DNA of 51,494 nt from contig DASXHZ010000064.1 of NCBI GenBank assembly GCA_036488085.1, positions 1-51,494 on the forward strand, read 5' to 3'. The DNA comes from DASXHZ01 sp036488085 (GTDB lineage: Bacteria; Acidobacteriota; Thermoanaerobaculia; Gp7-AA8). A program made the position numbers and the translations under genes. Below, piece by piece: positions 24,221 through 32,008 of the stretch. The notes under the pieces are model-generated. The model worked only from the letters and a program-made list of their open reading frames with translations, did not search any database and was not told where the DNA came from. Every line of letters begins with the position of its first letter. Position 1 is the first letter of the stretch.

Positions 24221-24546
24221 ACGCGCTACAGCGCCTGTACGCGTACCTTGCCGATCGGCACGTGTCGCACGCACTGATCGGCGGACATGCCCTCGCCGCT
24301 CGCGGGTCCGCTCGCTCGTCGACTTGGAGCGCCGCGGGGATGGAGCGAATGATCCCAGTCGACCGGCTGGACCATGAGTTGGGGGTCGAGAAACTTCACC
24401 GCCGACCAGACCTTGCAGAGTTGGACGGAGTGCGTCGGTCGATGCTGAAAGCGGATGCGCAAGCGCGGCGGAAATCAGCAACGCGACAAGATGCTATCGC
24501 ATCCCGACAGCGTACCAGCGCCTCTACGGTTCGGCCGTGTCGATGA
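24217..24546 (+). pseudogene. Nucleotidyltransferase remnant
   Basis: The first 30 or so residues (LYAYLADRHVSHALIGGHAL then AARGSARS) match the start of nucleotidyltransferase-fold proteins (GGHALAARG replaces the usual GG/GS motif region). The expected catalytic D-X-D that should follow is missing. The remainder (WSAAGMERMIPVDRLDHELG and beyond) has no recognisable motif. I infer a deletion or frame loss after about residue 34. It is coupled to the small gene upstream by ATGA. Confidence 0.6.
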
Positions 24547-24571
24547 CCGCCGCTCCCTTGGAGCGGCGGTC
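24545..24571. terminator. Perfect 12-bp hairpin between convergent genes
   Basis: GACCGCCGCTCC-CTT-GGAGCGGCGGTC is a perfect 12-bp stem with a 3-base loop. It lies between the nucleotidyltransferase remnant (plus) and the outer-membrane protein gene (minus, stop at 24587). No T-run on either side; a bidirectional terminator is likely from position. Confidence 0.5.
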
Positions 24572-24586
24572 GCCGTACATCTACGT

Positions 24587-25735
24587 CTAGAAGCCGAAGC
24601 GGAGGCCGGCGGAGAGGACGAAGGGGTTGAGGCCGAAGTGTTCGCTGTTGCCGACGTTGCCGATGGTGTTCACGCCGTTGAACGTCGTGGTGGCGCGGGC
24701 GCGGATCCACATGTACTTCGCGTCGAAGCGGATGCCGAAGTTGCGGCTCATGTTGAACGCGAGGCCCGCGTTGACGAGCGGGCCAAACTCGTCTTTGAAG
24801 TTGACGCTGGTGAGTCCCGAGAGGCCGGGGTTGAACGACTTGTCGGCCTTGAACATCACATAGGCGGCCCCGCCGCCGATGTTGAGGTCGACCGACGAGC
24901 GCGGGTTCCAGTGCAACTGGAGCGTGCCGGTGATCGGAGTCATCTGGATGTGAAGGCCGGTGATCGGATTAACCGCGGAGTTCGAGGGCGTCAGCGTGGC
25001 GCGCGGCTGAATGCGCGACGCGGTGAACTCGGTCGACCAGTGGCTGCCGAAATACTTGTTGAAGCCGAGGCCCCAGCCGTTTTCGTTGCGGATGTCCGTG
25101 CCGAGGGCGCCGGTGTTGACCGTGCCGTCGAGGCTGCGGTTGTTCGTGCTGAACGAGGCGCGGGTCGCGAAGGCCAGGAAGTCGAGGCCGGGATAACGGC
25201 GGCCGCGATAGAAGACCGGGTACGCCGGCTGGTAGATCGTCGTCGACGAGCTGGTCTGCGGCGGCGGCATGTAGGTCGTCGTATACGGCGCCGGCACGGT
25301 TGTCTGGACGACGGTGGTGGCTGGCGGCGTGGTCGTCTTGGTGGTGATTGTCGTGACGGTGTGCGTGGTCACCGTTCCCGGCGCGCCGGAAGCCGTTGCG
25401 GTGGTGGTCGTCGCCGCTGTCGCATCAGCGTTGTCGCCGTTGATCGTCTTCACCGTTCCGTCGGGGTAGGTGATGGTCGTGGTGCTCGAACGGGTCGTCG
25501 AAGTGTTCGTGACCGGCGGCGTCACCGGCTGCGACTGGGCCACGACGGTGTTGCTGGGGGTGGTCACGGTGGTTGTGGCCGTGCCGTTGTCGGCAACGGT
25601 GGTGGAGTTGGTGGTACTGCTGTACATCCCGTCGGTTGTCGTGGTCGTTGAGCTCGTTCTCGCGCTGCGGCATCCGCCGGCGATCACGAGCGCACCGGCC
25701 GCGACAGCGGTCAATACAACTCGTCGAAATCTCAT
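24587..25735 (-). CDS. Outer-membrane beta-barrel lipoprotein with a long Thr-rich linker
   Basis: 382 aa from the ATG at 25735, which has GGAGAG six bases upstream. The signal peptide ends ALVIAGGC (lipobox). Residues 25-175 are an extreme low-complexity Thr/Pro/Ser/Val stretch (TTTTTDGMYSSTTNSTTV, TTTTATASG, TTITTKTTTPPATTVV). Residues 200-382 form a beta-barrel domain of OmpW/OprF-like appearance with alternating strands, ending in LSAGLRFGF with a terminal Phe, as required for BAM-mediated insertion. The Thr-rich part may span the periplasm or be glycosylated at the surface. Ligand or transport function is unknown. Confidence 0.8.
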   Translation of the reverse strand: MRFRRVVLTAVAAGALVIAGGCRSARTSSTTTTTDGMYSSTTNSTTVADNGTATTTVTTPSNTVVAQSQPVTPPVTNTSTTRSSTTTITYPDGTVKTINGDNADATAATTTTATASGAPGTVTTHTVTTITTKTTTPPATTVVQTTVPAPYTTTYMPPPQTSSSTTIYQPAYPVFYRGRRYPGLDFLAFATRASFSTNNRSLDGTVNTGALGTDIRNENGWGLGFNKYFGSHWSTEFTASRIQPRATLTPSNSAVNPITGLHIQMTPITGTLQLHWNPRSSVDLNIGGGAAYVMFKADKSFNPGLSGLTSVNFKDEFGPLVNAGLAFNMSRNFGIRFDAKYMWIRARATTTFNGVNTIGNVGNSEHFGLNPFVLSAGLRFGF

Positions 25736-25805
25736 GTCTTCTCTCCTGGTCAGGTCAATCACTACGCTTTGCGCGTGGTGCAAAAACGTGCCCAGGGGAG
25801 CGACG

Positions 25806-26081
25806 TCACGATTTCTTTCCGGATGGCCTCGCCTTGGTGCTCTCGATGAGCTTGTGACTGTGCGCCGCCGTGAGGTCGAGTCCGTACACCTTCCTTAGGT
25901 GGGCGATCCGTTTCAGCGAGTCCGAACCGAACGGAGCCTTCCCCTCGAAAGCATGGAGGACGATTCCCTCGATGAGGTCACCGAGGCTCATGTCGTGGTA
26001 CTCGGCGAGCCCCTTGAGGACTTTGAGGATGCGTTTCTCGATGCGGACTCCAGTCTGCGTGCGCTCGACGACGGTGGACAT
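25806..26081 (-). CDS. Small basic protein, ribbon-helix-helix-like
   Basis: 91 aa. The N-terminal GVRIEKRILKVLKGLAEYHD then MSLGDLIEGIVLHAFEGK resembles a ribbon-helix-helix unit (short beta strand, then two helices), followed by a basic Ser/Lys tail. It could be a DNA-binding regulator or antitoxin-like protein, but no partner gene overlaps it. It lies 70 bases upstream of the barrel lipoprotein gene on the same strand. Upstream (26104-26187) is a stutter repeat. Confidence 0.6.
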   Translation of the reverse strand: MSTVVERTQTGVRIEKRILKVLKGLAEYHDMSLGDLIEGIVLHAFEGKAPFGSDSLKRIAHLRKVYGLDLTAAHSHKLIESTKARPSGKKS

Positions 26082-26103
26082 GAATACCAGGCTACCACGG
26101 TAG

Positions 26104-26187
26104 CGTTACTCGTTATTCGTTACTCGGGGAAACGGCCGGAAGCGACTCGGAGTAACGAGTAACGAATAACGAGTAACGAGTAACGAC
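26104..26187. repeat. Stutter-word inverted repeat (CGTTACT/CGTTATT words)
   Basis: The left arm, 26104-26126, is made of CGTTACT, CGTTATT and CGTTACT words. Its exact 23-bp reverse complement is at 26156-26178, extended on both sides by further AGTAACG words. The arms surround a spacer of about 29 bases. It sits in the divergent region between 25806-26081 and 26235-26633. Confidence 0.85.
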
Positions 26188-26234
26188 GCCCATTCTGGTC
26201 ATCTCCTTGCACTGAATCCGTACGGAGGAACGCC

Positions 26235-26633
26235 ATGGCATCGAATGAAAATAGCCGCTCCCGCAAGAGCGGCGGAACGGTGAGCGCGATCCGGAAGACG
26301 GCCGCCGGCCTCGGGGGCGCGGTCTCCAGCGACACCATCATGGACCTGGTCCAGCGCCTCGGGCTGCTCGACATCGCCGTCGACAAGATCCGCACCCGCC
26401 TCGAGCAGACCGACGTCGAGGAGATGCTCGACGACGTCACCGACTACCTGCGCCGCAATCCTGAAATCGTCGTCGTGCTCCTCGGCACGGTGACTGTGGC
26501 GGCCGGGATGATCGTCTACCTCGAGCGTGCCGACCGCTGGCGCAACTGGACCATCGAAGCGGAAGAGGAAGAAGAACCCGCCCCGCAACGGCCGCGCGCG
26601 ACCGTGAACAACGCGCGGCGCCGCGCTTCTTAA
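26235..26633 (+). CDS. Single-span membrane protein of unknown function
   Basis: 132 aa with GGAGG six bases before the ATG. The N-terminus is hydrophilic and basic. Residues 30-75 form amphipathic helices (IMDLVQRLGLLDIAVDKIRT; DVEEMLDDVTDYLRRNP). One transmembrane helix, residues 77-96 (EIVVVLLGTVTVAAGMIVYL), is followed by an acidic run (EAEEEEEP) and a basic tail. No family is recognised. It overlaps the convergent HEAT-repeat gene by four bases at the 3' ends. Confidence 0.7.
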   Translation: MASNENSRSRKSGGTVSAIRKTAAGLGGAVSSDTIMDLVQRLGLLDIAVDKIRTRLEQTDVEEMLDDVTDYLRRNPEIVVVLLGTVTVAAGMIVYLERADRWRNWTIEAEEEEEPAPQRPRATVNNARRRAS

Positions 26634-27607
26634 CGCTTCAGGAAGTCTTCGATGGCGGCGACCGCGCGCGGATCGTTTTTCTGTCCGAGCCAGAACGCCG
26701 CCTTCTTTCTGACCGCAGAGTTGTGGTGATTGCGCATCAGATCGACGAGCAACGGGATCGACTGGTCGTTGGGAAGCTGCGAGATCCCGAAGACCGCCTT
26801 GTCTTTGACGCTGGCGTCGCGGTCGTTGTCGACCGCGTCGCGCAGCGCGCCGGCCGCCTTCTTCCCCGCCGCCTGCGCCAGCCAGAAGAGCGCCTGGCCG
26901 CGAACTTTCGAGCTCTCGTCATGCTTCGCGATGCTGAGCACGTCGTCGACCGCTTCCGGCTGATGACTCTGCATCATCGCGAAGACGCCCTTCTCCTTCA
27001 CCGTCGGCACCTCGTTCGGATTGGTGGTGATGGAGCGAACGATCTCGTATCCGCGGTGTCCGCGGGCGATGCCGAGCCAGAAGAGGGCGTCCCCGCGGAA
27101 GCCGGCCGGCCGGTCGGAGTGTGCGAGACGATCGAGGACGTCGGTCGCGGACTCGTCGGCGTGGGAGGCGATCGCCGCGAGTGCTTCATGGTGGGTGTCG
27201 TCGATGAGGGTCTCGAGGAATCGGATGCTCGCACGCGGATTGACGTTCTCGATCCAGGTGACGTTCATGCCGTCGCCGTCGACCGAGCATCCGGTGGAGT
27301 AGACGCGGATCCGCTCGACCGTTCCGCCGGCCACGCGGTAGACGATCATCGAGTCGTGCCCCACGTCGGGCGTTCGCGACTCGTTCGACCAGCGTCCGTG
27401 ATACTCGGCGAGCGAGCAGTAGCCGCAGTCGTTGCCGTGGAAGTTCGGCGCCGACGGAACGGTGTAGCCGATCCAGCCGGTGGCGGCGCGGACCTGCGCG
27501 CCGAGATCGCCCGCGGCCCGGACGGTGGTGACGTGGGCGTTCGAGAGGTTTTGGGCAGCGAGCGGAAGAGCGGCGGCGAGGACGAGCGCGAGAGCGGCGT
27601 TTCTCAT
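26630..27607 (-). CDS. Secreted HEAT-repeat protein
   Basis: 325 aa from the ATG that begins a signal peptide (MRNAALALVLAAALPLAAQ); an upstream frame extension lacks coding character. After a globular N-terminal part with Cys pairs (NDCGYCSL; STGCSVDG), residues 140-325 contain five or more HEAT-like repeats of about 32 residues (for example ALFWLGIARGHRGYEIVRSI; ALFWLAQAAGKKAAGALRDA; AAFWLGQKNDPRAVAAIEDF). It is probably a periplasmic scaffold. It is divergent from infC, where many bacteria have thrS. No enzymatic motif is seen. Confidence 0.8.
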   Translation of the reverse strand: MRNAALALVLAAALPLAAQNLSNAHVTTVRAAGDLGAQVRAATGWIGYTVPSAPNFHGNDCGYCSLAEYHGRWSNESRTPDVGHDSMIVYRVAGGTVERIRVYSTGCSVDGDGMNVTWIENVNPRASIRFLETLIDDTHHEALAAIASHADESATDVLDRLAHSDRPAGFRGDALFWLGIARGHRGYEIVRSITTNPNEVPTVKEKGVFAMMQSHQPEAVDDVLSIAKHDESSKVRGQALFWLAQAAGKKAAGALRDAVDNDRDASVKDKAVFGISQLPNDQSIPLLVDLMRNHHNSAVRKKAAFWLGQKNDPRAVAAIEDFLKR

Positions 27608-27664
27608 GCTCGTTGGACGCGATCGGCGAAATCCGGTTAGCTCGTGGAATTCCCGCCGGTTTCG

Positions 27665-27693
27665 TTGACTTTGGTTGGGTTTATTCGTACATT
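27665..27693 (+). promoter_or_regulatory. Promoter of the infC operon
   Basis: A -35 TTGACT (27665-27670), 17-base spacer and -10 TACATT (27688-27693) fit sigma-70 well. Transcription would begin near 27700, leaving a leader of about 27 bases that contains AGGGAGGAAG, nine bases before the AUU start of infC. Confidence 0.7.
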
Positions 27694-27726
27694 CCCCGGA
27701 CTTAACCAACAGGGAGGAAGTTCCGC

Positions 27727-28287
27727 ATTTACCCGCCAAGACGAGGATCGAGATTCGACCGCAGACCCGTAGAACCCGAAAACCGTATCAACGAGTTGAT
27801 TCGTGCTACCGAAGTTCGCCTCATCGATAGCGAAGGGCAACAGGTCGGGGTGGTCCCGATCGCACAGGCGCAACAGATGGCGCGCGAGAAAGAGCTCGAC
27901 CTGGTCGAGATCTCCGCCGCGGCCAGCCCACCCGTCTGCAAGATCATGGACTACGGTAAGTTCATCTTCCAGCAGAAGAAGAAGGCGGGAGAGGCGAAGA
28001 AGAAGCAGAAGGTGATCGTCGTCAAGGAGGTGCAGTTCCGCCCCCGCATCGACGAGCACGACTTCGACTTCAAGAAGAACAACGTAATCCGGTTCCTGCA
28101 GCACGGCGACAAGGTCAAGGCGCTGATCCGCTTCCGCGGCCGCGAGATGACCCACATGGAACTCGGCCGGGCCGTGCTCGACCGCCTGCTGGCAGACGTC
28201 AAGGAGTATGGCGCCGCCGAGTCGGCATACCCCGACGTGCAGGGCAACCGAATGACGATGGTCATCGCCCCGGTCAAGAGTCACTGA
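27727..28287 (+). CDS. infC: Translation initiation factor IF-3 with AUU start codon
   Basis: 186 aa. The conserved N-terminal ENRINELIRATEVRLID is in frame only if translation begins upstream of the first conventional start (TTG at 27796). The only candidate is ATT at 27727, with a GGAGG site nine bases before it. AUU initiation is the hallmark of infC: IF-3 rejects non-standard starts and so represses its own synthesis. The N domain, the Lys-rich linker (QQKKKAGEAKKKQK) and the C domain (VKALIRFRGREMTHMELG) are complete. IF-3 binds the 30S subunit, prevents 50S joining and proofreads initiator tRNA. First gene of the infC-rpmI-rplT(-pheS) cluster. Confidence 0.95.
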   Translation: MYPPRRGSRFDRRPVEPENRINELIRATEVRLIDSEGQQVGVVPIAQAQQMAREKELDLVEISAAASPPVCKIMDYGKFIFQQKKKAGEAKKKQKVIVVKEVQFRPRIDEHDFDFKKNNVIRFLQHGDKVKALIRFRGREMTHMELGRAVLDRLLADVKEYGAAESAYPDVQGNRMTMVIAPVKSH

Positions 28288-28298
28288 ACGAACGGCCG

Positions 28299-28359
28299 TG
28301 ATCCGTTATCCGTGATCCGTCATGGGCGACGGTTTCCGGATGACGGCTGACGGATGACG
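28299..28359. repeat. Stutter-word inverted repeat inside the infC-rpmI interval
   Basis: Left arm words GTGATCC, GTTATCC, GTGATCC, GTCAT (28299-28324); right arm words CGGATGACGG, CTGACGGATGACG (28337-28359). It lies between infC and rpmI, inside an operon that in other bacteria carries the L20-binding autoregulatory RNA in this neighbourhood. Confidence 0.75.
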
Positions 28360-28402
28360 CCCTGGGAATCACCCACAGCTGAAACAGGTTGGGAGCCTAG
28401 CT

Positions 28403-28597
28403 ATGCCGAAAATGAAGACGCACCGCGGCGCCGCCAAGCGGTTCAAGAAGACCGGGACGGGCAAGCTTCAGCGGAATCACGCGTTCCATTCGCACATCCT
28501 CACCAAGAAGTCGCCCGGCCGGAAGGCCGCGCTCTCCGGTGAGACGGAAGTGTCGAAGGCGAACACGAAGACCGTGAAGCGGATGCTTCCGTACTAA
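28403..28597 (+). CDS. rpmI: Ribosomal protein bL35
   Basis: 64 aa, full length. MPKMKTHRGAAKRFKKTGTG is the family signature and the protein is strongly basic; HAFHSHILTKKSPGRK matches the central loop. A part of the 50S subunit. GGGAG lies ten bases before the ATG. The usual order infC-rpmI-rplT is kept, but the gap after infC (115 bases) is filled with a stutter repeat. Confidence 0.97.
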   Translation: MPKMKTHRGAAKRFKKTGTGKLQRNHAFHSHILTKKSPGRKAALSGETEVSKANTKTVKRMLPY

Positions 28598-28680
28598 AGC
28601 GCGGCAACAAACCCGCGAGCGCGGCGAGGTACTCACCACTCCTGACCCGCCCGCTCTGAACGAAAAGAAACGAGGAGACC

Positions 28681-29052
28681 ATGCCGAGAGTCAAACGAGG
28701 ACCCAAGAGGAAGAACCGCCGCTCCAAAGTGATGGAGCTGGCCAGCGGCTACTGGGGGATGAAGTCCCGCGGTTACCGCATCGCGAAGCAGCAGGTCGAG
28801 AAGGCGCTCAACTCCGCCTTCGCCGGCCGCAAGGATCGCAAGGGCGATTTCCGCAAGCTCTGGATCGCCCGCATCAACGCCGCCGCCCGCGCGAACGGCA
28901 TCAGCTATTCGCAGCTCATCGCCGGCCTCAAGGCCGCCGGATCGACGCTCGACCGTAAGGTGCTCGCCGACATCGCCGTCCGCGATGCCGCCGCATTCAC
29001 GCTCATCGCCGAAAGCGCGAAGACCGCGCTCGCGAGGCAAAAGACGACGTAG
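28681..29052 (+). CDS. rplT: Ribosomal protein bL20
   Basis: 123 aa. PRVKRGPKRKNRRSKVMELA and GYWGMKSRGYRIAKQQVEKA are the bL20 extension and start of the globular domain; LWIARINAAARANGISYSQL is the classic family motif. It binds 23S rRNA early in 50S assembly and in several bacteria represses translation of its own operon. GAGGAGA is located before the ATG. Followed by a Rho-independent terminator that abuts pheS. Confidence 0.97.
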   Translation: MPRVKRGPKRKNRRSKVMELASGYWGMKSRGYRIAKQQVEKALNSAFAGRKDRKGDFRKLWIARINAAARANGISYSQLIAGLKAAGSTLDRKVLADIAVRDAAAFTLIAESAKTALARQKTT

Positions 29053-29077
29053 TCTCATATCGATCGGAATCTGAAGG

Positions 29078-29105
29078 ACGCGGGCTAGAATGGCCCGCGT
29101 TTTTT
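29078..29105 (+). terminator. Rho-independent terminator directly before pheS
   Basis: Perfect 8-bp stem ACGCGGGC/GCCCGCGT with a 7-base loop (TAGAATG), followed by six T residues that end at the base before the pheS ATG. It terminates the ribosomal-protein operon or acts as an attenuator for pheS. It leaves no room for a normal pheS ribosome-binding site outside the hairpin. Confidence 0.85.
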
Positions 29106-30131
29106 ATGCTCGACGAAATCGCACAAGCCGGACGTGACTTCGACGCCGACCTCGCCGCCGCCGGCGACGCGCGCGCGCTCGACGACCTCCGCGTCCGCTA
29201 CTTCGGCCGCAAAGGCGGCCTCGTTCCGGCGCTCTTCTCGAAGCTGAAGTCCGTCGCGCCCGATCAGAAACGGGAGGCCGGTGACGCGCTCAACAAGCTC
29301 CGCGACCGGCTCGAGACGGAGCTGAAAGAGAAGGCCGAGGGTGTAACCGCGGCCGAAGAGTCGCGCCGCCAGGCGCGTGAAACAATAGACGTCACCCTCC
29401 CCTCCCGCCTCCCGCGCCTCGGCCACCTGCATCCGACGACCATCGCACGCCTCGAGATCGAGCAGCTCTTCCGCGAGATGGCGTACACCATCGATCCCGG
29501 CCCCGAGATCGAGAACGACTGGAACAACTTCGAGGCACTCAACTTCACGCCCGACCATCCCGCGCGCGACACGCAGGACACGTTCTTCGTCGACGTCGAC
29601 AAGCTCCTGCTCCGCACCCACACGTCCAACGTCCAGATCCGGACGATGGAGCGGTTCAAGCCGCCGATCAAGGTGCTCTCGGCCGGCCGCGTCTACCGCC
29701 GCGACGAGATCACCATGCGCCGCTCGCCGATGTTCCACCAGGCCGAGGGGTTGCTGATCGACAAGGGCATCCACATCGGACACCTCCGCGCCACGCTGGA
29801 ACACATGGTGGCGCGCCTCTTCGGTCCCGACTCGAAGATGCGGATGCGGCCGAGCTTTTTCCCGTTCACGGAGCCGAGCGCGGAAGTCGACATGTCTTGC
29901 ATCTTCTGCAAAGGCGCCGGCTGCGGCACCTGCTCCCAGACCGGCTGGATGGAGATCCTCGGCTGCGGCATGGTGCACCCGCAGGTGCTGCGCAACGTCG
30001 GCATCGATCCCGAGGAGTGGAGCGGCTTCGCCTTCGGCCTCGGCATCGACCGCGTCGCGATGCTCAAGTTCGACGTCCCGAACATCCGGACGCTCTTCGA
30101 GAACGACCTCCGCGTGCTGCAGCAGTTCTGA
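29106..30131 (+). CDS. pheS: Phenylalanyl-tRNA synthetase alpha subunit
   Basis: 341 aa. After a short coiled-coil N-terminus, the class II core has motif 2 (VYRRDEITMRRSPMFHQAEG), the Cys-rich insertion (CIFCKGAGCGTC), GWMEILGCGMVHP and motif 3 (GLGIDRVAMLKFDVPNIRTL, then FENDLRVLQQF at the very end). It charges tRNA-Phe as part of an alpha2-beta2 enzyme. The start fits the family N-terminus, but the ATG directly follows a terminator T-run and has no Shine-Dalgarno sequence. pheT does not follow; a convergent ABC gene begins eight bases after the stop. The beta subunit must therefore be elsewhere. Confidence 0.95.
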   Translation: MLDEIAQAGRDFDADLAAAGDARALDDLRVRYFGRKGGLVPALFSKLKSVAPDQKREAGDALNKLRDRLETELKEKAEGVTAAEESRRQARETIDVTLPSRLPRLGHLHPTTIARLEIEQLFREMAYTIDPGPEIENDWNNFEALNFTPDHPARDTQDTFFVDVDKLLLRTHTSNVQIRTMERFKPPIKVLSAGRVYRRDEITMRRSPMFHQAEGLLIDKGIHIGHLRATLEHMVARLFGPDSKMRMRPSFFPFTEPSAEVDMSCIFCKGAGCGTCSQTGWMEILGCGMVHPQVLRNVGIDPEEWSGFAFGLGIDRVAMLKFDVPNIRTLFENDLRVLQQF

Positions 30132-30139
30132 GCGGCGCG

Positions 30140-32008
30140 TTAGAACACGTGTCGCACGGCGCCGGTGCGGAGATCGACGGCGTCCATCTCGCCGCCTTCA
30201 CGGTTCAACAGCGCGAGATGTGTCACGGCAGGATCCGACATGCCGATCGACGTCGGCCAGTCGATGGCGGCGGAGACGTGGGCCATCGGGTGACCGAGGA
30301 CGCCGGTCCGCGGGTCGAGAAGGTACGTCGTGTTGTCGGAGGGGTACTTCTTCGAGCGCCGATATGTCGTGACGACGAGCCTTCCGTCGCTGATCTCCCC
30401 CGCTACGCGGACGGACTCGACATCGGGACCGAAGTTCACGAGGCGCTCGCGGACGCCGCCGCGGCGGATCTCGAAGTAAGCGGGTGCGCCGGAGCGGCTG
30501 AGCGCCTGACGGCCGTCGCGCATGAACCAAATGTGGCTGTTCGCGTCGACCGGGACGGTCTGCACCGCGCTCGGGTTGCGAAGATCGCGGACTTCGGCCT
30601 GAGCCGGCGCGCGCGTCACGAGCAGAGGCCCCACGACGCGGTAGAGGTAGGGACTCATGAGCGCTAGAGGTCCTGCCACGTTGGTCCATTGACGCGTGCC
30701 GACGTTGAAGTCGCGCACGTTCAGCGTGCGCCTCCCTTGATCAGGGACGAACGCACGAACCGTGTCGGGCGCAACGAACGTCATCTGGATCGCCGCTGAA
30801 ACTTGTCCCACTCTCGAAGACGCGAGTGCGTGCCGCGAAGTCGTGTCGTAGATGGTCAGGATTCCATCGACCACCACCGCGGCACGCGATCCGTCGCCAC
30901 TGATACCGAGGGCCTGCACGTGCCCGGATAGAGGGAGAGTAGCGATCTGCTGCGGCGACTGCGCGAGGCGAGTGATCGTCAGAATCCAATCGGACGGAAC
31001 GCCGCCACCGTTCCCGAATTGAGCGCGCCAGAAAGCAATCTTCGCGTTTTCAAACGATGGCGACGGAGCAACGACCGCCGATACGTCGCCGTCTTGCGCG
31101 CTCACGAACTTTCCGCCGGGTGCGAATGCGCCGGTCGCAGGGTTGACCATGAAATGGGGGAAGAACCCGCGGCCGGCACCGTGCACCTCAGCGAGGTTTC
31201 CGCGTTGTATCCCGGTCACCTCGGTCAAGTCTTTCGGCGTGACGGCGAGGACCCAGCGCGAATAGGCGAACATCCCGAGCGCCGCGAGGAACACGACGCA
31301 CCAGACGAAGATCGACAGCTCGCGGTGGTTGCGCCGCACGTCGATGCGGCCGCGGCTCAGTTGCCACGCGCCTCCCCCGGCCGCGGCAACGATGACCGCG
31401 AGGAGGATCACCGCCACGATCTGTGAAGCCGGCCGAAGGGCAACCGCCAGCATCAGTGGAAACAACGCGCCGGAGACGATGCCGAGGGCTGCGATCAATG
31501 CGACGAAATCGAGCACGAGGATCGGCGAGTGCGAGCGCAGCCACGTGGAAAAGACGTGCGCTGCCAGCATGATGAGGACGGCGACGCCGAGGCAATACGC
31601 CACGGCGGACCCCCGCGAAACCGCCGACATCAGGCGAAACTCGGCCGCACCGAGGGCCAGCGGAAACGCGTTGACGATGAAGAACGACAGGACGAGAAGC
31701 GCGAAGGCTGCGGTCAGGTTGCCGAACCAGATCGACGACGGTGAGACGGGACGCGCCAGGTAGAACGACAGCCGCTTCTCGGAGAGGTCGCGGCCGATGA
31801 GCGTTGTCCCAAGCACCAGCGCCAATCCGAGACTGAATACGAGGCCGAGACAGAAGGAGACGATAACCGCCACGCTCCTCCGGTCGGTGAAAGAACCGTA
31901 CGGCATCAGGAGCGCTGCCGGAGCGACCAGCGCGATCGCGATGGCGGCGACGAAGACGAACGCGCGCTCCTCGATCTCGCGGCGCGCGATGGTGAGGAGG
32001 TGCGTCAT
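30140..32008 (-). CDS. ABC-2-type permease with large C-terminal extracytoplasmic domain
   Basis: 622 aa. Residues 1-285 contain six or more membrane helices (for example VAVIVSFCLGLVFSLGLALV; LLVLSFFIVNAFPLALG; FVWCVVFLAALGMFAYSR), preceded by a short amphipathic N-terminus. Residues 290-622 are soluble, all-beta, with repeated short units such as HVQALGISGDGSRAAVVVDG and THLALLNREGGEMDAVDLRT that suggest a beta propeller. The ATG overlaps the ATPase stop (ATGA). With the YtrA-type repressor this is an export system induced by an unknown, perhaps cell-envelope, signal. ABC-2 permeases usually lack such a propeller-like tail. Confidence 0.82.
   Translation of the reverse strand: MTHLLTIARREIEERAFVFVAAIAIALVAPAALLMPYGSFTDRRSVAVIVSFCLGLVFSLGLALVLGTTLIGRDLSEKRLSFYLARPVSPSSIWFGNLTAAFALLVLSFFIVNAFPLALGAAEFRLMSAVSRGSAVAYCLGVAVLIMLAAHVFSTWLRSHSPILVLDFVALIAALGIVSGALFPLMLAVALRPASQIVAVILLAVIVAAAGGGAWQLSRGRIDVRRNHRELSIFVWCVVFLAALGMFAYSRWVLAVTPKDLTEVTGIQRGNLAEVHGAGRGFFPHFMVNPATGAFAPGGKFVSAQDGDVSAVVAPSPSFENAKIAFWRAQFGNGGGVPSDWILTITRLAQSPQQIATLPLSGHVQALGISGDGSRAAVVVDGILTIYDTTSRHALASSRVGQVSAAIQMTFVAPDTVRAFVPDQGRRTLNVRDFNVGTRQWTNVAGPLALMSPYLYRVVGPLLVTRAPAQAEVRDLRNPSAVQTVPVDANSHIWFMRDGRQALSRSGAPAYFEIRRGGVRERLVNFGPDVESVRVAGEISDGRLVVTTYRRSKKYPSDNTTYLLDPRTGVLGHPMAHVSAAIDWPTSIGMSDPAVTHLALLNREGGEMDAVDLRTGAVRHVF

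Noticed and set aside
29090..29105. Alternative pheS start at the ATG in the terminator loop
   Set aside because: It is out of frame with pheS and lies within the terminator hairpin.
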